This document shows, piece after piece, positions 23,830 to 34,974 of a stretch of DNA of 64,000 nt. This DNA comes from Paratinospora sagittata. Its lineage: Eukaryota; Streptophyta; Magnoliopsida; Ranunculales; Menispermaceae. Each line of letters starts with the position of its first letter. Positions within the stretch are counted from its first letter, which is position 1. The stretch is from positions 32,254,821 to 32,318,820 of the forward strand of contig CM069590.1 in NCBI GenBank assembly GCA_035771175.1. Direction: 5' to 3'. A program made the position numbers and the translations under genes. The notes below the pieces were generated by a model that was given only the letters and a program-made list of their open reading frames with translations, was not told the origin of the DNA and did not search any database.

Positions 23830-24712
23830 ATTAAAACCATTTTTCTCTATTGTGTGAACCTATATTTGAGCTTCCAACTTATATCATCTTGGATAGTGAT
23901 TTCATTCGATTTGTTTGACAACGATTCTTGTGCCTAACTTATATTGTTTGAATCGGTTATTTTGATCATAACTTGTGCATATTGATTCACATACTTGAAT
24001 ATTTATATCTTTGAATCAATAAGTTTTGATCATTACTTCCATATTGATTCTTGTGCTTCATTCATCATATTTAGAATCAATATTTGTGAATACATGTACA
24101 CACACGATTCTTGAACTTGCATAAACATCTTTTGAATCGTATGCATGTATTTGTTAACAACTATTTCAACATTGCACTTCACTTATATTGTTGTTGGAAC
24201 AGTAGAGATTGTTCATTTCAAGGTTGTATGCTAAAATTGTAAGAGAGTTCCTATAACTTCTCTAAATATCATTTGTAACCTTGATGTATTGTTGACTTGT
24301 TAGTCAACCTGGATTATACCTCTCTTTGTACGGCTTCTAACCATGCCCGTAAGTTTGGTTAGTGTACGGCTTCTAGCCACGCCGGCAAGTTGGTTAGGTT
24401 CATGACTTCTAGTTACGCCCGCAAGTTAACTAGATTGTACGGCTTCTAGTCACGCCCGTATATTGACTAGACTTAGTGGATTTGGGAAATCCTGATCGTG
24501 GGTGGTCAGGTAGTGGAGTAGGTTCTAGGGGAACCGGGGAACTGAACCACTATAAATTGTTGTGTCCATTTGTTTACTTTTCTTGCACTTTAGTGGTCTA
24601 TTTGTTACCTATACTTTGCACATTTATTGTTTGATTATATAACCGAAATGTATCGCGAAAATTCACCACGTCCAATTCACCCCCCCTCTTGGATGGTAAT
24701 ACTGGGCCAACA
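23830..24712 (+). mobile_element. Copia 3' LTR, second part
   Basis: Continues 14092-15344 after the ATTAA duplication and ends TACTGGGCCAACA at 24712. It carries its own tandem array at 24318-24475 and CCACTATAAATTG, then TTCACCCCCCCTCTTGG before the end. The layout matches the other LTRs although the sequence is different. Confidence 0.8.
24318..24475 (+). repeat. Tandem array in the copia LTR (about 36-bp units)
   Basis: Four units carry a core like TACGGCTTCTAGCCACGCC followed by CGCAAGTT and a TTAACTAG- or TTGGTTAG-type end. Each unit is about 36-38 bases. It lies where the CCGTAAAAGGA array lies in the related LTRs. Confidence 0.8.
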
Positions 24713-25974
24713 ATATATTGTTCATTGTAACCTAAAATGATTAGTCAAGGCCTTTGATTGAATTTTCCTTGTTTTTTACCCTTGCACCCTTAACTCTTTT
24801 AAAGATGTGAATTGTAATGGGTTGGGTTATTTTTCATGGGAATTTATGTGTAAACGTGCTATAGAATGAAAATGTTATGTGAAGGTGATGAGAAAAGGTT
24901 CAAAATGAGTAAAAAGAAGAAAAAGAAAGATGAAGAATGAAAAGATAAGGTATGTTTCTTCATCAATAAATGAAATGAATAAGTGTGGGGGTGTATTTGG
25001 GGTGATGTGATGGTTTATTTTGTAAGGCATGGGATGTGCAAAAATGATTATGTATCAAAGATGTTTTGGGTGTAATGAGCTTCATTTTACCCATTTTATC
25101 ATACCCTTAACCTTAGCCTTACATTACAAGCTTAATAAAGACCTATTGATCTCAATCGGTGTGAGTCCTACATTAGTGGAGAGAAGTGTGAAAAGCAAGC
25201 ATATAAAGTTCATGTGTTTTTTTTATTGAGATCATATTTTTATCTTGCTTGCATTGGTCTATATGATTTATGAGTGGTCATGTGAATGATTTTTATGCTT
25301 GTTTGTCAATGACGATAGAAGAGAAGGCATGGTTTTTGTAGGTTGAAATTCTAGACAACAAGTTTAAACTTTCAAATTTTTCCTTGACTTATGTTGTATG
25401 AAATGTATGTTGTCTTTGAGATCATGAGAATCCATTTTAGCAAGTTAAATCCTTATTCATTCTAGAATATGTGAGGAGTTTGTTTGTTTAACTTCATTTT
25501 TCTCTTTGCTCGGGACGATCAAAGTCTAAGTTTGGGGGAATTTGATAAGTTGAGTTTTAGTTAGTTGTTTTGCATGTTAATATGTTAGAGATTTTAGGTT
25601 CATTTGTTTAGTTTTTAGGTGTTTTTGCAAGATTAGCATACATAGTTGTTTTAGGTTCATTTAGGTGTTATCTTAGATTTTTAAAGGTTTTTATTATGAA
25701 TAAATCACAATTTGATACATGTTAATATTTTAGGAATCATATCCTTTGAGGTCATTTCCTTATAGTTTAATTCTTTGATTAATTTTATAGTATTTACACT
25801 TGGTTTATGCTTTGTTTTGTAGGTGAATAATAAGCTTGAAGTGGCTGAAATGAGGCTCAAATAGTGATGAAAAGAGGCTAAGGACATGTGTAAGAAGTGG
25901 AGAAAGAATTGAAGCAAAAACATGTGCATTAGGCAAAGACTGAGCGCCCATTTCAAAAACCCTAGAACATAGAG
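24713..25974 (+). mobile_element. Second copy of the gypsy 3' end (post-pol region and start of LTR)
   Basis: Closely similar to 4595-5850 of the first gypsy element, for example GTGAATTGTAATGGGTTGGG and CTAAGTTTGGGGGAATT. The LTR start TGATAAGTTGAG is at 25543. It is truncated on the left by the copia LTR and on the right near 25970. No coding capacity is left. Confidence 0.8.
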
Positions 25975-26769
25975 ATGTTGATTTAAAGATTGAATTTCAA
26001 GCTTTCTCCTTGTGCATCATTTAAAGTTTCTTCAAATTCATTCTCTTGAGCAAATATGGTTGCAAGAAAGGTATAATATCATTGTAAGGTCTCTCTTCAC
26101 ATTGAGCTTTAAATTTTCATATCTTGTATTTGGTATTTGTATTTATGAGCTTCAGGTGTAATTGTTTTATTTACTTAGAACAAACATTATAATCTTTGTT
26201 TTAGTCTTTTGGATTGTTTCAAGGATTGAAACAAACCAAGTAAAGTGATTTAATATCACTTGTGATTCCAAAGTTGGAATCAAGGCTAATTTCACCATTT
26301 ATCTTGAAAAGGGTCAAGTGGTTCTTTCTTAGCCCGCGAAAAAGGAGATTCGGTTCTTCCTTATCCCACAAAAGGAACAAGTGGTTCATCTTTAGCCCGT
26401 AAAAACGATATACGGTTCTTTCTTATCCCACCAAAGAAAGATGTATGTTCTTCCTTAGCCTACAAAAAGATAGGCTTGCCTTGAACCTGTAAAAGGGCAT
26501 TTGTAATAGTTTGATTCACACCCGTGAAGTAAATCCAAGTATAGTGGAATCCTAGAGAAGGTTTCTCTAGGCGTGGAGGTAGGAAAAGGATTTTTCGAAC
26601 CACATAAAAATCCTTGTGTGCATTTATATTTAATTTTTGCACTATTTATTTATGCACTTTGATTATTTAAGCATTCCTTTGCATTTATCCAAGGATTTCC
26701 ACCAAAGAACTTAGAAATTATCAAAACATATCATAACACCCAATTCATCCCCCTCTTGGGTGTCCAACA
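25975..26769 (+). mobile_element. Truncated LTR of the same copia-like group, plus strand
   Basis: The right end is clear: an array with CGGTTCTTCCTTATCCCAC and AAAAGGAACAAGTGG units (26330-26530), then the ending TTCATCCCCCTCTTGGGTG and TCCAACA at 26769. The left boundary is not certain. A TGTTGATTTAAAG near 25974 could be the start, but the flanks do not show a duplication. Confidence 0.6.
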
Positions 26770-27419
26770 AAATGATCTATGTTGATTTTTATTTTGTTTG
26801 CACTTCGGTTATTTTCCAGCTGCTTGTCGTGAATTTATTGTTAAGAATCAGGGTGTGACACTCAGGATCTCAAGGAAGCGCACATCTCCAAAGGGGAGCA
26901 CGCTGGTGACTATGGCAGACCAATAAGTTAAGTGACCAGGCTGGGAGCGTGTTGGTTACCATAGGGAGCACGTTGCTCAACCACTTAGCACTAAAACATG
27001 ATTTTCTTTTCAAAAAACTTTGCATAAATACATTCAAATTGAATCAAACACTTTAAACATCATTGTGATGATTTGAAAATACTTGCAAACATTTCCAATG
27101 AAGTTAAAACAAGATTGAAATCTTTTTCAAAAACATCTGAAGATCATTGATCATTTTGAAAACTTAGAATAGGAACTTCATCTGAGCAATACTAGAATAG
27201 ATTCTACAACCTCAGATCATCTAAACAAATACAAAATAAATATAACAATGATTTGACTTGATCTTGAGAAATCTTCAAGCTTGATTCCATAAATATGATC
27301 GTGGTGGTCTTTGAAGCTGAAACTCTCAATTTAGATGATTAGTACATGTGACACATGTTGTTTGTCATCATTAAACACCATCATGGGGGTCATTGGATTA
27401 ACAATCTCCTTTTTTTATG
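26770..27419 (-). mobile_element. Truncated LTR and polypurine tract, minus strand
   Basis: On the minus strand TTTTTTTAGGAGAT-type purine sequence (27404-27419) precedes TGTTAATCCAATGACCC at 27403, the same arrangement as the nested element's 3' end. The LTR carries ACGTGCTCCC and GCGTGCTCCC motifs near 26870-26990 in place of the AGCGTCCT motif. It is cut at 26770 by the neighbouring LTR end. Confidence 0.6.
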
Positions 27420-27464
27420 ATTTCAAACGCTTAATAACAATTATGGTGGGTGGGTAAGTGATTT

Positions 27465-27680
27465 CGATCGTGGTTGGGGGGTTTTCTGACACAACCGAGA
27501 GTGGGTCCTCGGTCGTGACCGAGGGAGGACCCCTCAATTATGATCGAAGGGGGATCTCTCGGCCTTGGTAGAGGGGGGTTCCCTCAACCATGGCCGAGAG
27601 ATGTTTCCTCGACCATGGTCGCGATGTCCTCGGCTGTGGCCAAGGGGCGTTTTCCCCTTGGCGACAGTCGAGGAAGCTTT
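27465..27680. repeat. GC-rich imperfect palindromic repeats (CTCGGYCGTGRCCGAGG)
   Basis: About six imperfect units of 25-40 bases carry a self-complementary core such as CCTCGGTCGTGACCGAGGG, separated by G-runs. This stands out from AT-rich surroundings. It contains reading frames on both strands only because it lacks stops. Confidence 0.65.
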
Positions 27681-27789
27681 TTGTTACCCCTACGGGTGTT
27701 TCACCTTTGATTTTCTCTCGCTTCCTTTTCGGCAATTTCCTTCATTAAATTTGACTTTGGTTGGTTTTTTTGTTCCTTTTTTTTGGGTG

Positions 27790-28490
27790 TAACAGTGGTG
27801 ATGGTTTTGATGGAGAAAAGACCAAGAGAAAGAGAAATGCAGAGCAAAGCGAGGCAAGGGAAAAAAGATAAAGGAAAGAGGGGAGAGAGAGGGTGGCGAT
27901 GATGGTGGTGGCACCACCGCCCCTATTATGCCCCACCACCATGCATGGTGGTGGGGGTGGTGGTGATGGTGCGGTGCAAAACAAAGGAGTGGGGAAAGAA
28001 ACAAGACGGAGCAAAGAAAATGGGAAAGAGGGAGAGAAATGAAAAAGAAGAAAAAAGAGAAGGAATAGAGAAAAAGAAAGGAAAAAGGAAAGGAGAAAGG
28101 GGAGCAACAACAGACAACCGAGAACAATGAGGAAAATAGGAGAGAAACAGAGGCAGGGGAAGTAAATGGGATAACTAAGAGAGCAAAGACAGAAGGAGAA
28201 GAAAGAGGAGAGAAAGAACATGGGGAGGCGTTCCCTCCCCCATGAAACAGTGGAAACAACAACACATTTGTTGTTGTTGTTACTACTTTTTTTAGTGAGA
28301 CGGAGCAAAAGGAAAGAGAAAAAATAAAAGAAGAGAAAAAAAAGGGAAAAAAGAAAGGAGACAAGAGAAAAAGATGGGAAAAGAAGTTGTAGGTGGTTAA
28401 TTCATGGCGGCCTATAAATAAAGTATCGTTATTATCACCATAACAAGAGAGAGAGAGAGAGAGAGAGAGAAAAAAAAAAAAAAAAGATGC
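27790..28490. repeat. Purine-rich low-complexity tract ending in (GA)n and poly(A)
   Basis: About 700 bp of strongly strand-biased AG-rich sequence with a GTGGTGGTGATGG-type stretch near 27900-27975 and a (GA)n run at about 28446-28470. Similar purine tracts occur at 36055-36260 and 43900-44160. The Phe/Ser/Pro-rich frames on the minus strand are artefacts of this composition. Confidence 0.75.
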
Positions 28491-28499
28491 TCACTGTGG

Positions 28500-28829
28500 G
28501 TTGCTACCACTGGTTTTTTGACAATTGTCTTCGCTTTCCTTCATCGCTCGTTCGAGAGGATGGTGTATAGGACGAGAGGGGCGAATGAGAATACTTTTTT
28601 CACATACATATCATAGGGTTAGGATTTACATTAGTTGTGAGCACGGTTGCGTGAAAGGAAAGTTGGTTAAATGAAAACTTGCCTCAATGGTTTGAGTGTG
28701 ACTTATAATTGATTAAAAGAAAGGAAATTTGTGGAAGAGAATCGGAAGGGATAGAAATCATGAAATCATGGGGTGTTGCCCATCACGTGCCCCACATGCA
28801 TGCAATCCGTGAGCAATCAATTTGGCCAT
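28500..28829. other. Unassigned non-coding stretch
   Basis: No gene or clear repeat end is seen between the purine tract and the copia fragment. Confidence 0.4.
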
Positions 28830-29750
28830 GTTTTTAACAATTAACATTTTTTTATCATTTTTATTCCTAAACACCCATTTGGTTTCTTTGGTAGATTGGT
28901 GGCTAGGTCTAAGAACTAATTCTCATATTTTGTTCCTAATGAAATGTCCTAATTCTTCTTACATAACAAGGGCATCACTTAAAGCTTCCTGGGATACAAA
29001 GGCTATATGTCGTTGATCCTTGCTGAAGGAAACTCTAGAGGCTACTCCTTTTGATAAATCACCTAAAATTTGTTCTTTAGGGTGACCTATGAGTAATCTA
29101 ATGTTTTTAGGAGGTTCTAAGATAGGCTCTTCATTAATGTATCAATCATATCATCCTCTAATCCTTTTTCTAATGCTAATCTAGGGTCGATTTCATCAAA
29201 TCTAACATTAATAAACTTTTCTACTATTTTTGAAGATTCTATAAACCCTACTATGTGATGAATATCTAGAAAGATACCAATATCAGATTTTGGATTAAAC
29301 TTATCCAAATTGTCTTTGTCATTCAAGATATAACACTTAGAACCCAAAGACTCTAAAATGACTGATACTTGGTGTTCTACCTTTTTATAATTCATATGAA
29401 GTTTTGTTCAATTTCTTTCTAATTATGGTCCTATTGATGATGTAACAAGTTGTATTAATAGCTTCAACCCAATAATATTTGGCTACATTATATTCATAAA
29501 GCATTGTTTTGCACATTTCTTGAAGGGTTCTATTTTTTCTTTTAACAACTCTATTTTGTTGTGGAGTTCTAGAGGCTAAAAGGTGATGGGTGTAACCTTG
29601 TTTGTTACAAAAATCCTTAAGATTTTTGTTTACAAACTCACTACCCTGATCACTTCTAACAAAAATGATCTTGTAACCCTTTTCATTTTTAGCACAAGAA
29701 CAAAACTTAACAAAGATATCATAAACATCATTCTTCTAAGCAAGAATCGA
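28830..29750 (-). pseudogene. Ty1/copia integrase to reverse-transcriptase fragment, minus strand
   Basis: On the minus strand the product resembles the copia at 10273-13370. EFVNKNLKDFCNKQGYTHHL-type sequence lies near 29600, SKCYILNDKDNLDKFNPKSD at about 29290-29350, and the reverse-transcriptase start with a KWVFRNK-like word at about 28870. It has several stops and frameshifts and is truncated at both ends. The sequence from 29750 to about 29880 is not copia-like. Confidence 0.8.
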
Positions 29751-30051
29751 ATAATCAAAGATGAACATAGACTTTCTTGAGAACATGAGGGGGTATTAAG
29801 CTCATCAAGTGGAACATGGGAATAGGGTTGTCCTTGAGAATATGAAGATGTGTTAAAAGTTGCAACAGTTACGGACATGGTAAAGTTTGATATTTTAAAA
29901 AGGATTTTTTTTTTTTAAAGTTTGTCGAAAGTGGGATAGTTAGTTTTAATGATAAATTACATCAATACCCTCAAAAGCTCAAATTCTAATTTGTTAAAAC
30001 ATTTCAAAGATTATTAAATTGAGGGGTAATATCAGGATTTGTGATAAATTG
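29751..30051. other. Unassigned stretch flanking the solo LTR
   Basis: Contains a small minus-strand frame starting MSVTVATFNTSSYSQGQPY that I do not recognise and that runs into the copia fragment out of frame. The last five bases, AATTG, are the left target duplication of the solo LTR. Confidence 0.4.
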
Positions 30052-32009
30052 TGTTGGCCCAGATATATTCAAGAGGGGGTAAATTGAACACTTAGACAAT
30101 TTAAAAATAATTACAATGTCAGAAATAAAGTGTAGAAATTAAACAAATATGCACAGTCGATTTATAGTGGTTCAGCTACTTGCCTAAGTCCACTACCTAA
30201 CCTTCTCAGTTAGGATTTTGAACCTTATCACCAAGGGATTCTCTTACGAGTGAGAATCAAACCGTTACACCTTTTCTCAACTTGCGGGTGTGAAAACAAT
30301 CATTACACTGCTCAGCTTTTAGGCTTGAGACCAACCTATCCCAACTTACGGGTGTGAGACAAACCTAAGCTTTCTCAACTTACGGGTGTGAGAACTATCG
30401 TCTCTCAACTTACGGGTGTGAGAAGACTTGACCTTGTTAAATGTAGAATATCAACTCAGTAGTTTATCTAACTATTGTTCAATCTTGATACAGTATACAA
30501 GATATGAAATTGAGTACAACTATATCTTATGAACTATCTCTCAAATTTCTCTTTCAGCAAGAATGATACAAGTAAAAACAGTGCTGAATAAATTTGAGTG
30601 AAAACAGTTTAAACTTTCAAATCAATTTTCAGATAAAGATAGAATATCAGCTCAGTGTGAAAATCATTTGAATAAGTAATGATTCAAATAAAACTTTTTT
30701 AAACTAGAATAACTTAAGCTTTTTGAATCATATGAAAATTCGACTAACTTTCAAAAAGTGTTTTAGCTCAAAGAATTTTCGGTAGTCTTAATAGATTGTT
30801 AAGTGTCTGTATTTATAGACTTGTAGAGATGAATTTGTTGTTCATTTGAATTTGAATTTCAAATATGAACGTTTACACACAACAACTAGAATATATCACG
30901 AAAATGAGAACTGCACATTTCATGAATATTCTGATTTTCTCCATATACACGAATAAGGAAAGTTTTAAAAGACGTGGTTCGTGAATCAGAGAATATCTCT
31001 TACAAATACAGAAAATTGATTTTGTACAAAAAGTTGTTCTGAAAAGATGGCGAAAAGGACGTACATGTCAGAACAACAAAAATATCATTTCTGTCGTTTT
31101 GTTCCTTTGAGGTCGCTCATAGAACATCAGCATCCTACTGAACAATGAAGTGAGGGCGCTACTGAATAGTAAGCGTCCTGACTTACTATGACAATTAAAC
31201 GACTTAAATCATGAGGGCGCTACTTCATAGTTAGCGTCCTACTTTGTTTTAAAATATTAAACACATGAGGGCGCTACTTAAGAATAAGCGTCATGATATT
31301 TAAAAGCGGTTTTAAAACAATGTTAAGTTCCCTAAAGGACAGTAAGCGTCCTGAAAGTTATTTAAATTGATTCTAAAGATGAAGGCGATCCTACACAATT
31401 AGCGTCCTGATAATTTATTCAACTTGTAACTTATCAGTGTCCTTAAAGATAGAAATCACTTAAAACGTAAAAAAAAAACTTCCAGCGAGCTAAAACTAAG
31501 TCAGCGTCCTGACATTCTCATAGGTTGATAAAAGAAAGGTCGTTACTGACAACTAAGCGTCCTTATTAATCAGTTCAATTCAACCTTGAGCTTCCTAATA
31601 TTTTATCAACGTCCTAACTCATCAAGTCCAAGAGGGCACTGCTAAAACATTAGTGTCCTGAAAGACTTTTATAAAAATAAATTTTGATTTCTCAATTAAT
31701 GCTCGATAAAAATCATGGTTTCTCTTAATCAAATCAAATTCTTTAGAAATCATAAGGTATGATTAAAATGTTACGATCAAAATGTGCAAACGATAAAATC
31801 TTGCTGAGAGTAAGTTGATCGATAGACGTTACATTCTAAGTATTGACATACTCTGAACTTTACTTTTCGATGTTCAATGGGCTTGTGAGCACAGTTCCTT
31901 GATCTTGATCTTGATATATCTGAAACATTTGACAAGATCATTAGATACACAAATTGAAGATATTTGGAATCATTAAAACATTCATATCATGGGGTTCATT
32001 GAGATAACA
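30052..32009 (-). mobile_element. Solo LTR with 5-bp target duplication
   Basis: 1958 bp. On the minus strand it starts TGTTATCTCAATGAACCCC at 32009 and ends TCTGGGCCAACA at 30052. A perfect AATTG duplication flanks it (30047-30051 and 32010-32014), and there is no internal region, so recombination between two LTRs is the likely origin. It has the AGCGTCCT array (about 31130-31660), a CTATAAATA TATA box near 30820 on the minus strand, and a short array of TCTCAACTTACGGGTGTGAG units (about 30270-30430). It is a relative of the nested element but about 900 bp shorter. Confidence 0.88.
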
Positions 32010-32097
32010 AATTGATCATACAATGAACTCCTCCACATATTTGCACTAGAACTAGTACAAGAAATCTTACTTTTAAAAACAAAAACTATTTTTAAAC

Positions 32098-32175
32098 CTA
32101 ATCGATTGGAATTGGAAAAATTATGCCCCTATTGTTACAAACATACTATTCATGGGGAGACAAAAAAAAAAAAAA
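32098..32175 (+). pseudogene. rpl33: Plastid rpl33 C-terminal fragment
   Basis: Encodes a recognisable ribosomal protein L33 tail, [18 protein letters not shown], with the CPYC zinc-type motif. It then runs into a long A tract instead of the normal C-terminus. The upstream two thirds are missing or unrecognisable. Confidence 0.8.
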
Positions 32176-32330
32176 AAAATAGATCAAACAGAACAAGGGT
32201 GTGCCACCCTTCCAAGGAACAAATTACCTATATGAAAATATAGATAAATCTAATCATATTTCGTTTAGGTCGAATCGCAAATTAAATAGAATTCATAAAT
32301 AAATTTTTTGTTTAGAGATAAGGAATAAAC

Positions 32331-32619
32331 ATGGATAAATTCAAGCAACTTTTTCTTAAATCCAAGCGATCTTTTCGTCGGTGTGTGCTCCCAATTGGAT
32401 TGGAGAATCGAATTGATTATAGAAACATGAGTTTAATTAGTCAATTTATTAGTAAACAAAGAAAAAATTTCTTTAGACAGGTGAATAAATTGACTTTGCT
32501 ATTGTTATACAAACAAGCTCATATTTTATCTTTGTTACCTTTTTCTTAAAAATGAGAAACAATTTGAAAGAACTGTGTTGATCCCTAGAACTACTGGTCC
32601 TCGACCTAAAAAGAAATAA
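32331..32619 (+). pseudogene. rps18: Plastid rps18 (ribosomal protein S18), broken nuclear copy
   Basis: The start [17 protein letters not shown] and the motif [17 protein letters not shown] are those of plastid small-subunit protein S18. In the middle an in-frame loss shortens the conserved basic RLTLKQQ region. Near the end a one-base T insertion before CTTAAAAATGAG gives a stop at 32547-32549. The remaining C-terminal codons can still be read in the shifted frame to a TAA at 32617-32619. No transit-peptide sequence was seen upstream, so a functional transferred gene is unlikely. Confidence 0.9.
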
Positions 32620-33049
32620 ATAGGCCTAATTTCAATCCACCCTAATTTAGTGCTAAACACCACCTAGATTTATTCATAAATTTTAGAATCCTCCATAAAA
32701 GGTAGTTTTCGTTTTTATTGGTTTTTTTTTTTTTTTTTGTCAGAAACACAAAAAGCATTTTTTATATTTTTTAATTTCTATGTTAAATTTTGCGGAACTC
32801 ATCTGAAAGAGAGTCGGACATGTTTACTTTGCCCTAGTATTTGTTTTTCAAAATTCGTAGAGAACGTTAGAGTTGGGCAGTCATGGAGATGAAGTAAATG
32901 TCCGATAAGCAAATCTGAACTGAAAAATCCATCATTTGACTGTGAGTTGACACCCTCTCAATCAGTTTCGTCTTCTTCTTTACTTGATTTGATTCTAGCT
33001 TTTACATCTCTGATGCACATTTAGCCTCTGAAAAATCTTATCTAATATC

Positions 33050-34186
33050 ATGAATCTTTCTCTTTGCAAAAATCTCATCTCTCTCTCTCTCAAAACCCTT
33101 CCACATCTCGTCAACAACCCTAACTTCTCTTCCTCCCTCTCTATCTTCTACTTCTGCTCACTACCCAGAACATCAAAACCTATCTTCGTCTCTGATTACC
33201 TGACAAATCGTCATGGGTTTTCCCCTAGAACCGCTATCAAAGTTTCTGCTGTCTTAACTAGCATAAAAAGTCCAGAAAAATCGGATTTGGTGCTCAACTA
33301 TCTCAAGAAAAGTGGTTTCTCAATTACCCATCTTGAGAAAATTGTCAAGCAGGTCCCTGGTGTTCTATCTTCCAGACTTGAAAAAACTATAAGACCAAAA
33401 ATTGAGCTATTCCAGGAATTGGGTTTCACCCAGGAAGACCTAGCTGACATAATTGCATCTGATCCTTGGATTCTGACTCGAAGCAAGGACAAGCGACTCT
33501 TCCCTTCGATTGTTCTGTTGAAAAGTGTTCTTGGGTCAAGTAGTAATGTCTGTAAAGTTCTTAAGCTTTCTGGGTGGTTCCTTAAAAGAGATTTAGCTAA
33601 GACTATGATACCCAACATAGAGTTCATGATGAGTTGTGGAATTAGCAGGTCCCAGATCACCAAATTTGTGTTTAACTTCCCTAGATTCTTTGTTCTTAAA
33701 ACTGAAAACATTAAGGAATTTGTCAAGAGAGTAGATAAATTGGGTTTTGATAGAAACTCCAAGATGTTTATTCATGCTATTCGAACGTTGAGCTCTATGA
33801 CCAAAGAGAATTGGGAGCTCAAATTGGATCTGTTTCGAAGTCTTGGATTGTCCCAAGATGATGTCTTGATCATGTTCAGAAGGGTACCACAGGTATTTGC
33901 TGTTTCTCAGAGAAAAATTAGGGAGGGAGCAGAGTTTCTCATTAGAAGTGGGAAATGCGGTGCTTCTTACATAGCTCTCCATCCAGAACTGCTTATCTAC
34001 AGCTTAGAAGGTAGAATCAAACCTCGGACTCAGGTATTAGAGATTCTTGAAAGAAAGAATTTGGTTTCTGGAAGATTTAGTTTGACATCCGTCTTAAAGA
34101 TGACTGATTCCAAGTTCTTCGAGAAATTTGTGTTTCCATATCAAAATGAAGTTGGAAGTATTTACATTGCAAAAGAGGTTTTGTAA
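33050..34186 (+). CDS. mTERF-family protein (mitochondrial transcription termination factor-related), likely organelle targeted
   Basis: An intact intronless frame of 378 residues. Residues 1-45 are rich in Ser, Leu and Lys and nearly free of acidic residues (MNLSLCKNLISLSLKTLPHL), as expected of an organelle presequence. From about residue 47 (VSDYLTNRHGFSPRTA) the protein is a series of helical mTERF repeats. The characteristic Pro-hydrophobic turns are at VPGVLSS (102-108), DPWILTRS (138-145), FPRFFVL (210-216), VPQVFAVS (279-286) and HPELLIYSLE (311-320). Proteins of this family bind organelle nucleic acid and act in transcription termination, RNA processing or translation. The length and single exon are typical of the large plant mTERF group. 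The ATG at 33050 follows a non-coding leader and gives the only full repeat set. Which organelle and target cannot be read from the sequence. Confidence 0.95.
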   Translation: MNLSLCKNLISLSLKTLPHLVNNPNFSSSLSIFYFCSLPRTSKPIFVSDYLTNRHGFSPRTAIKVSAVLTSIKSPEKSDLVLNYLKKSGFSITHLEKIVKQVPGVLSSRLEKTIRPKIELFQELGFTQEDLADIIASDPWILTRSKDKRLFPSIVLLKSVLGSSSNVCKVLKLSGWFLKRDLAKTMIPNIEFMMSCGISRSQITKFVFNFPRFFVLKTENIKEFVKRVDKLGFDRNSKMFIHAIRTLSSMTKENWELKLDLFRSLGLSQDDVLIMFRRVPQVFAVSQRKIREGAEFLIRSGKCGASYIALHPELLIYSLEGRIKPRTQVLEILERKNLVSGRFSLTSVLKMTDSKFFEKFVFPYQNEVGSIYIAKEVL

Positions 34187-34970
34187 TCAGTGGATATTTT
34201 TTTTGCAGTATTTGAAGTTGTGTATACCTGTTTTTCTATTTATGTGAATTTAACTGTCATCCTTGTTTGGTAATTGCATTCAATGAATTTAACTCTGTAG
34301 TTGTTTGCTTGTTATATTCTTGGTGTTCACCAATGATCACTATTGGTAGTTCTAGAATTAAGTTCCATTCTTATTGGTGACTTTTCTTTCTAAATAACTA
34401 GATTTTTTGTCTCTCTCCTTAATTTAGTTAAGAAATGAAAACCTTCTCCATCTTGTGGCTGTCTTGACTGTGACTTTGTTTCTTTTTTTTCGGAGTAACT
34501 AGACATCCTTGGAAATCTTGTATGAATTTGAGTATGATATCCACCACAAAAGGCAACTTATCACATTGTTTCGGTTTAATATCTTGTCATCGTAAGAGAC
34601 ATTATTTAACTTGTGTATTGGTCATCATAACCATACAAAATCTTCATCCGTTAATAACTTTCTTAATAGTCTTTTTGGAAGCTATCTTGGGGTCCTTTTT
34701 AAAATTAGTTCTTCCCTCTTATCTTTTTTGGCATAACTTCTTTCTTAGTCCCTACTTTGGTATGTCAAGTTAATAGAAAGGGTACCTATTTTGAGCCCTA
34801 TAATAGTTCATCTTCCTCCATATGGCCACTGATTGATATATTCTTTGGAGTTGGTCTGTAGCCTAATTATTAGAGAGCTCTATGAGCATCCATCCAAAGA
34901 TGTTTCTCTAGATATGTTTGGATGCTTTAGAATCATTGGGTTTCTCCTTAGAAAAATCTTTTGCAGAAAT
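34187..34970. other. mTERF 3' flank, nothing recognised
   Basis: T-rich downstream sequence. No further exon or transposon terminus is seen, and a short frame at 34522-34773 has no recognisable domain. Confidence 0.4.
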
Positions 34971-34974
34971 CATA

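Larger units (their letters stand above)
32075..32640 (+). pseudogene. Nuclear plastid DNA insertion carrying rpl33 end, spacer and rps18
   Basis: The order rpl33 3' end, spacer, rps18 is the chloroplast gene order, which identifies a single block transferred from the plastid genome. It has diverged by many substitutions and small indels, so it is not a recent insertion. It lies between the solo LTR and the mTERF gene. The exact ends are uncertain by tens of bases, and where the homology stops after 32619 cannot be told by eye. Confidence 0.88.

Noticed and set aside
27690..28364. Minus-strand open frames rich in Phe, Ser and Pro (up to 224 codons)
   Set aside because: They run through a purine-rich low-complexity tract where the complementary strand lacks stops. 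Two overlapping frames are open at once and neither has a domain.
32331..32549. Functional nuclear rps18
   Set aside because: It is truncated by an early stop, has lost conserved basic residues and has no upstream transit peptide.
33298..33982. Antisense frames opposite the mTERF gene
   Set aside because: They are mirror frames of a conserved coding sequence, with no independent support.
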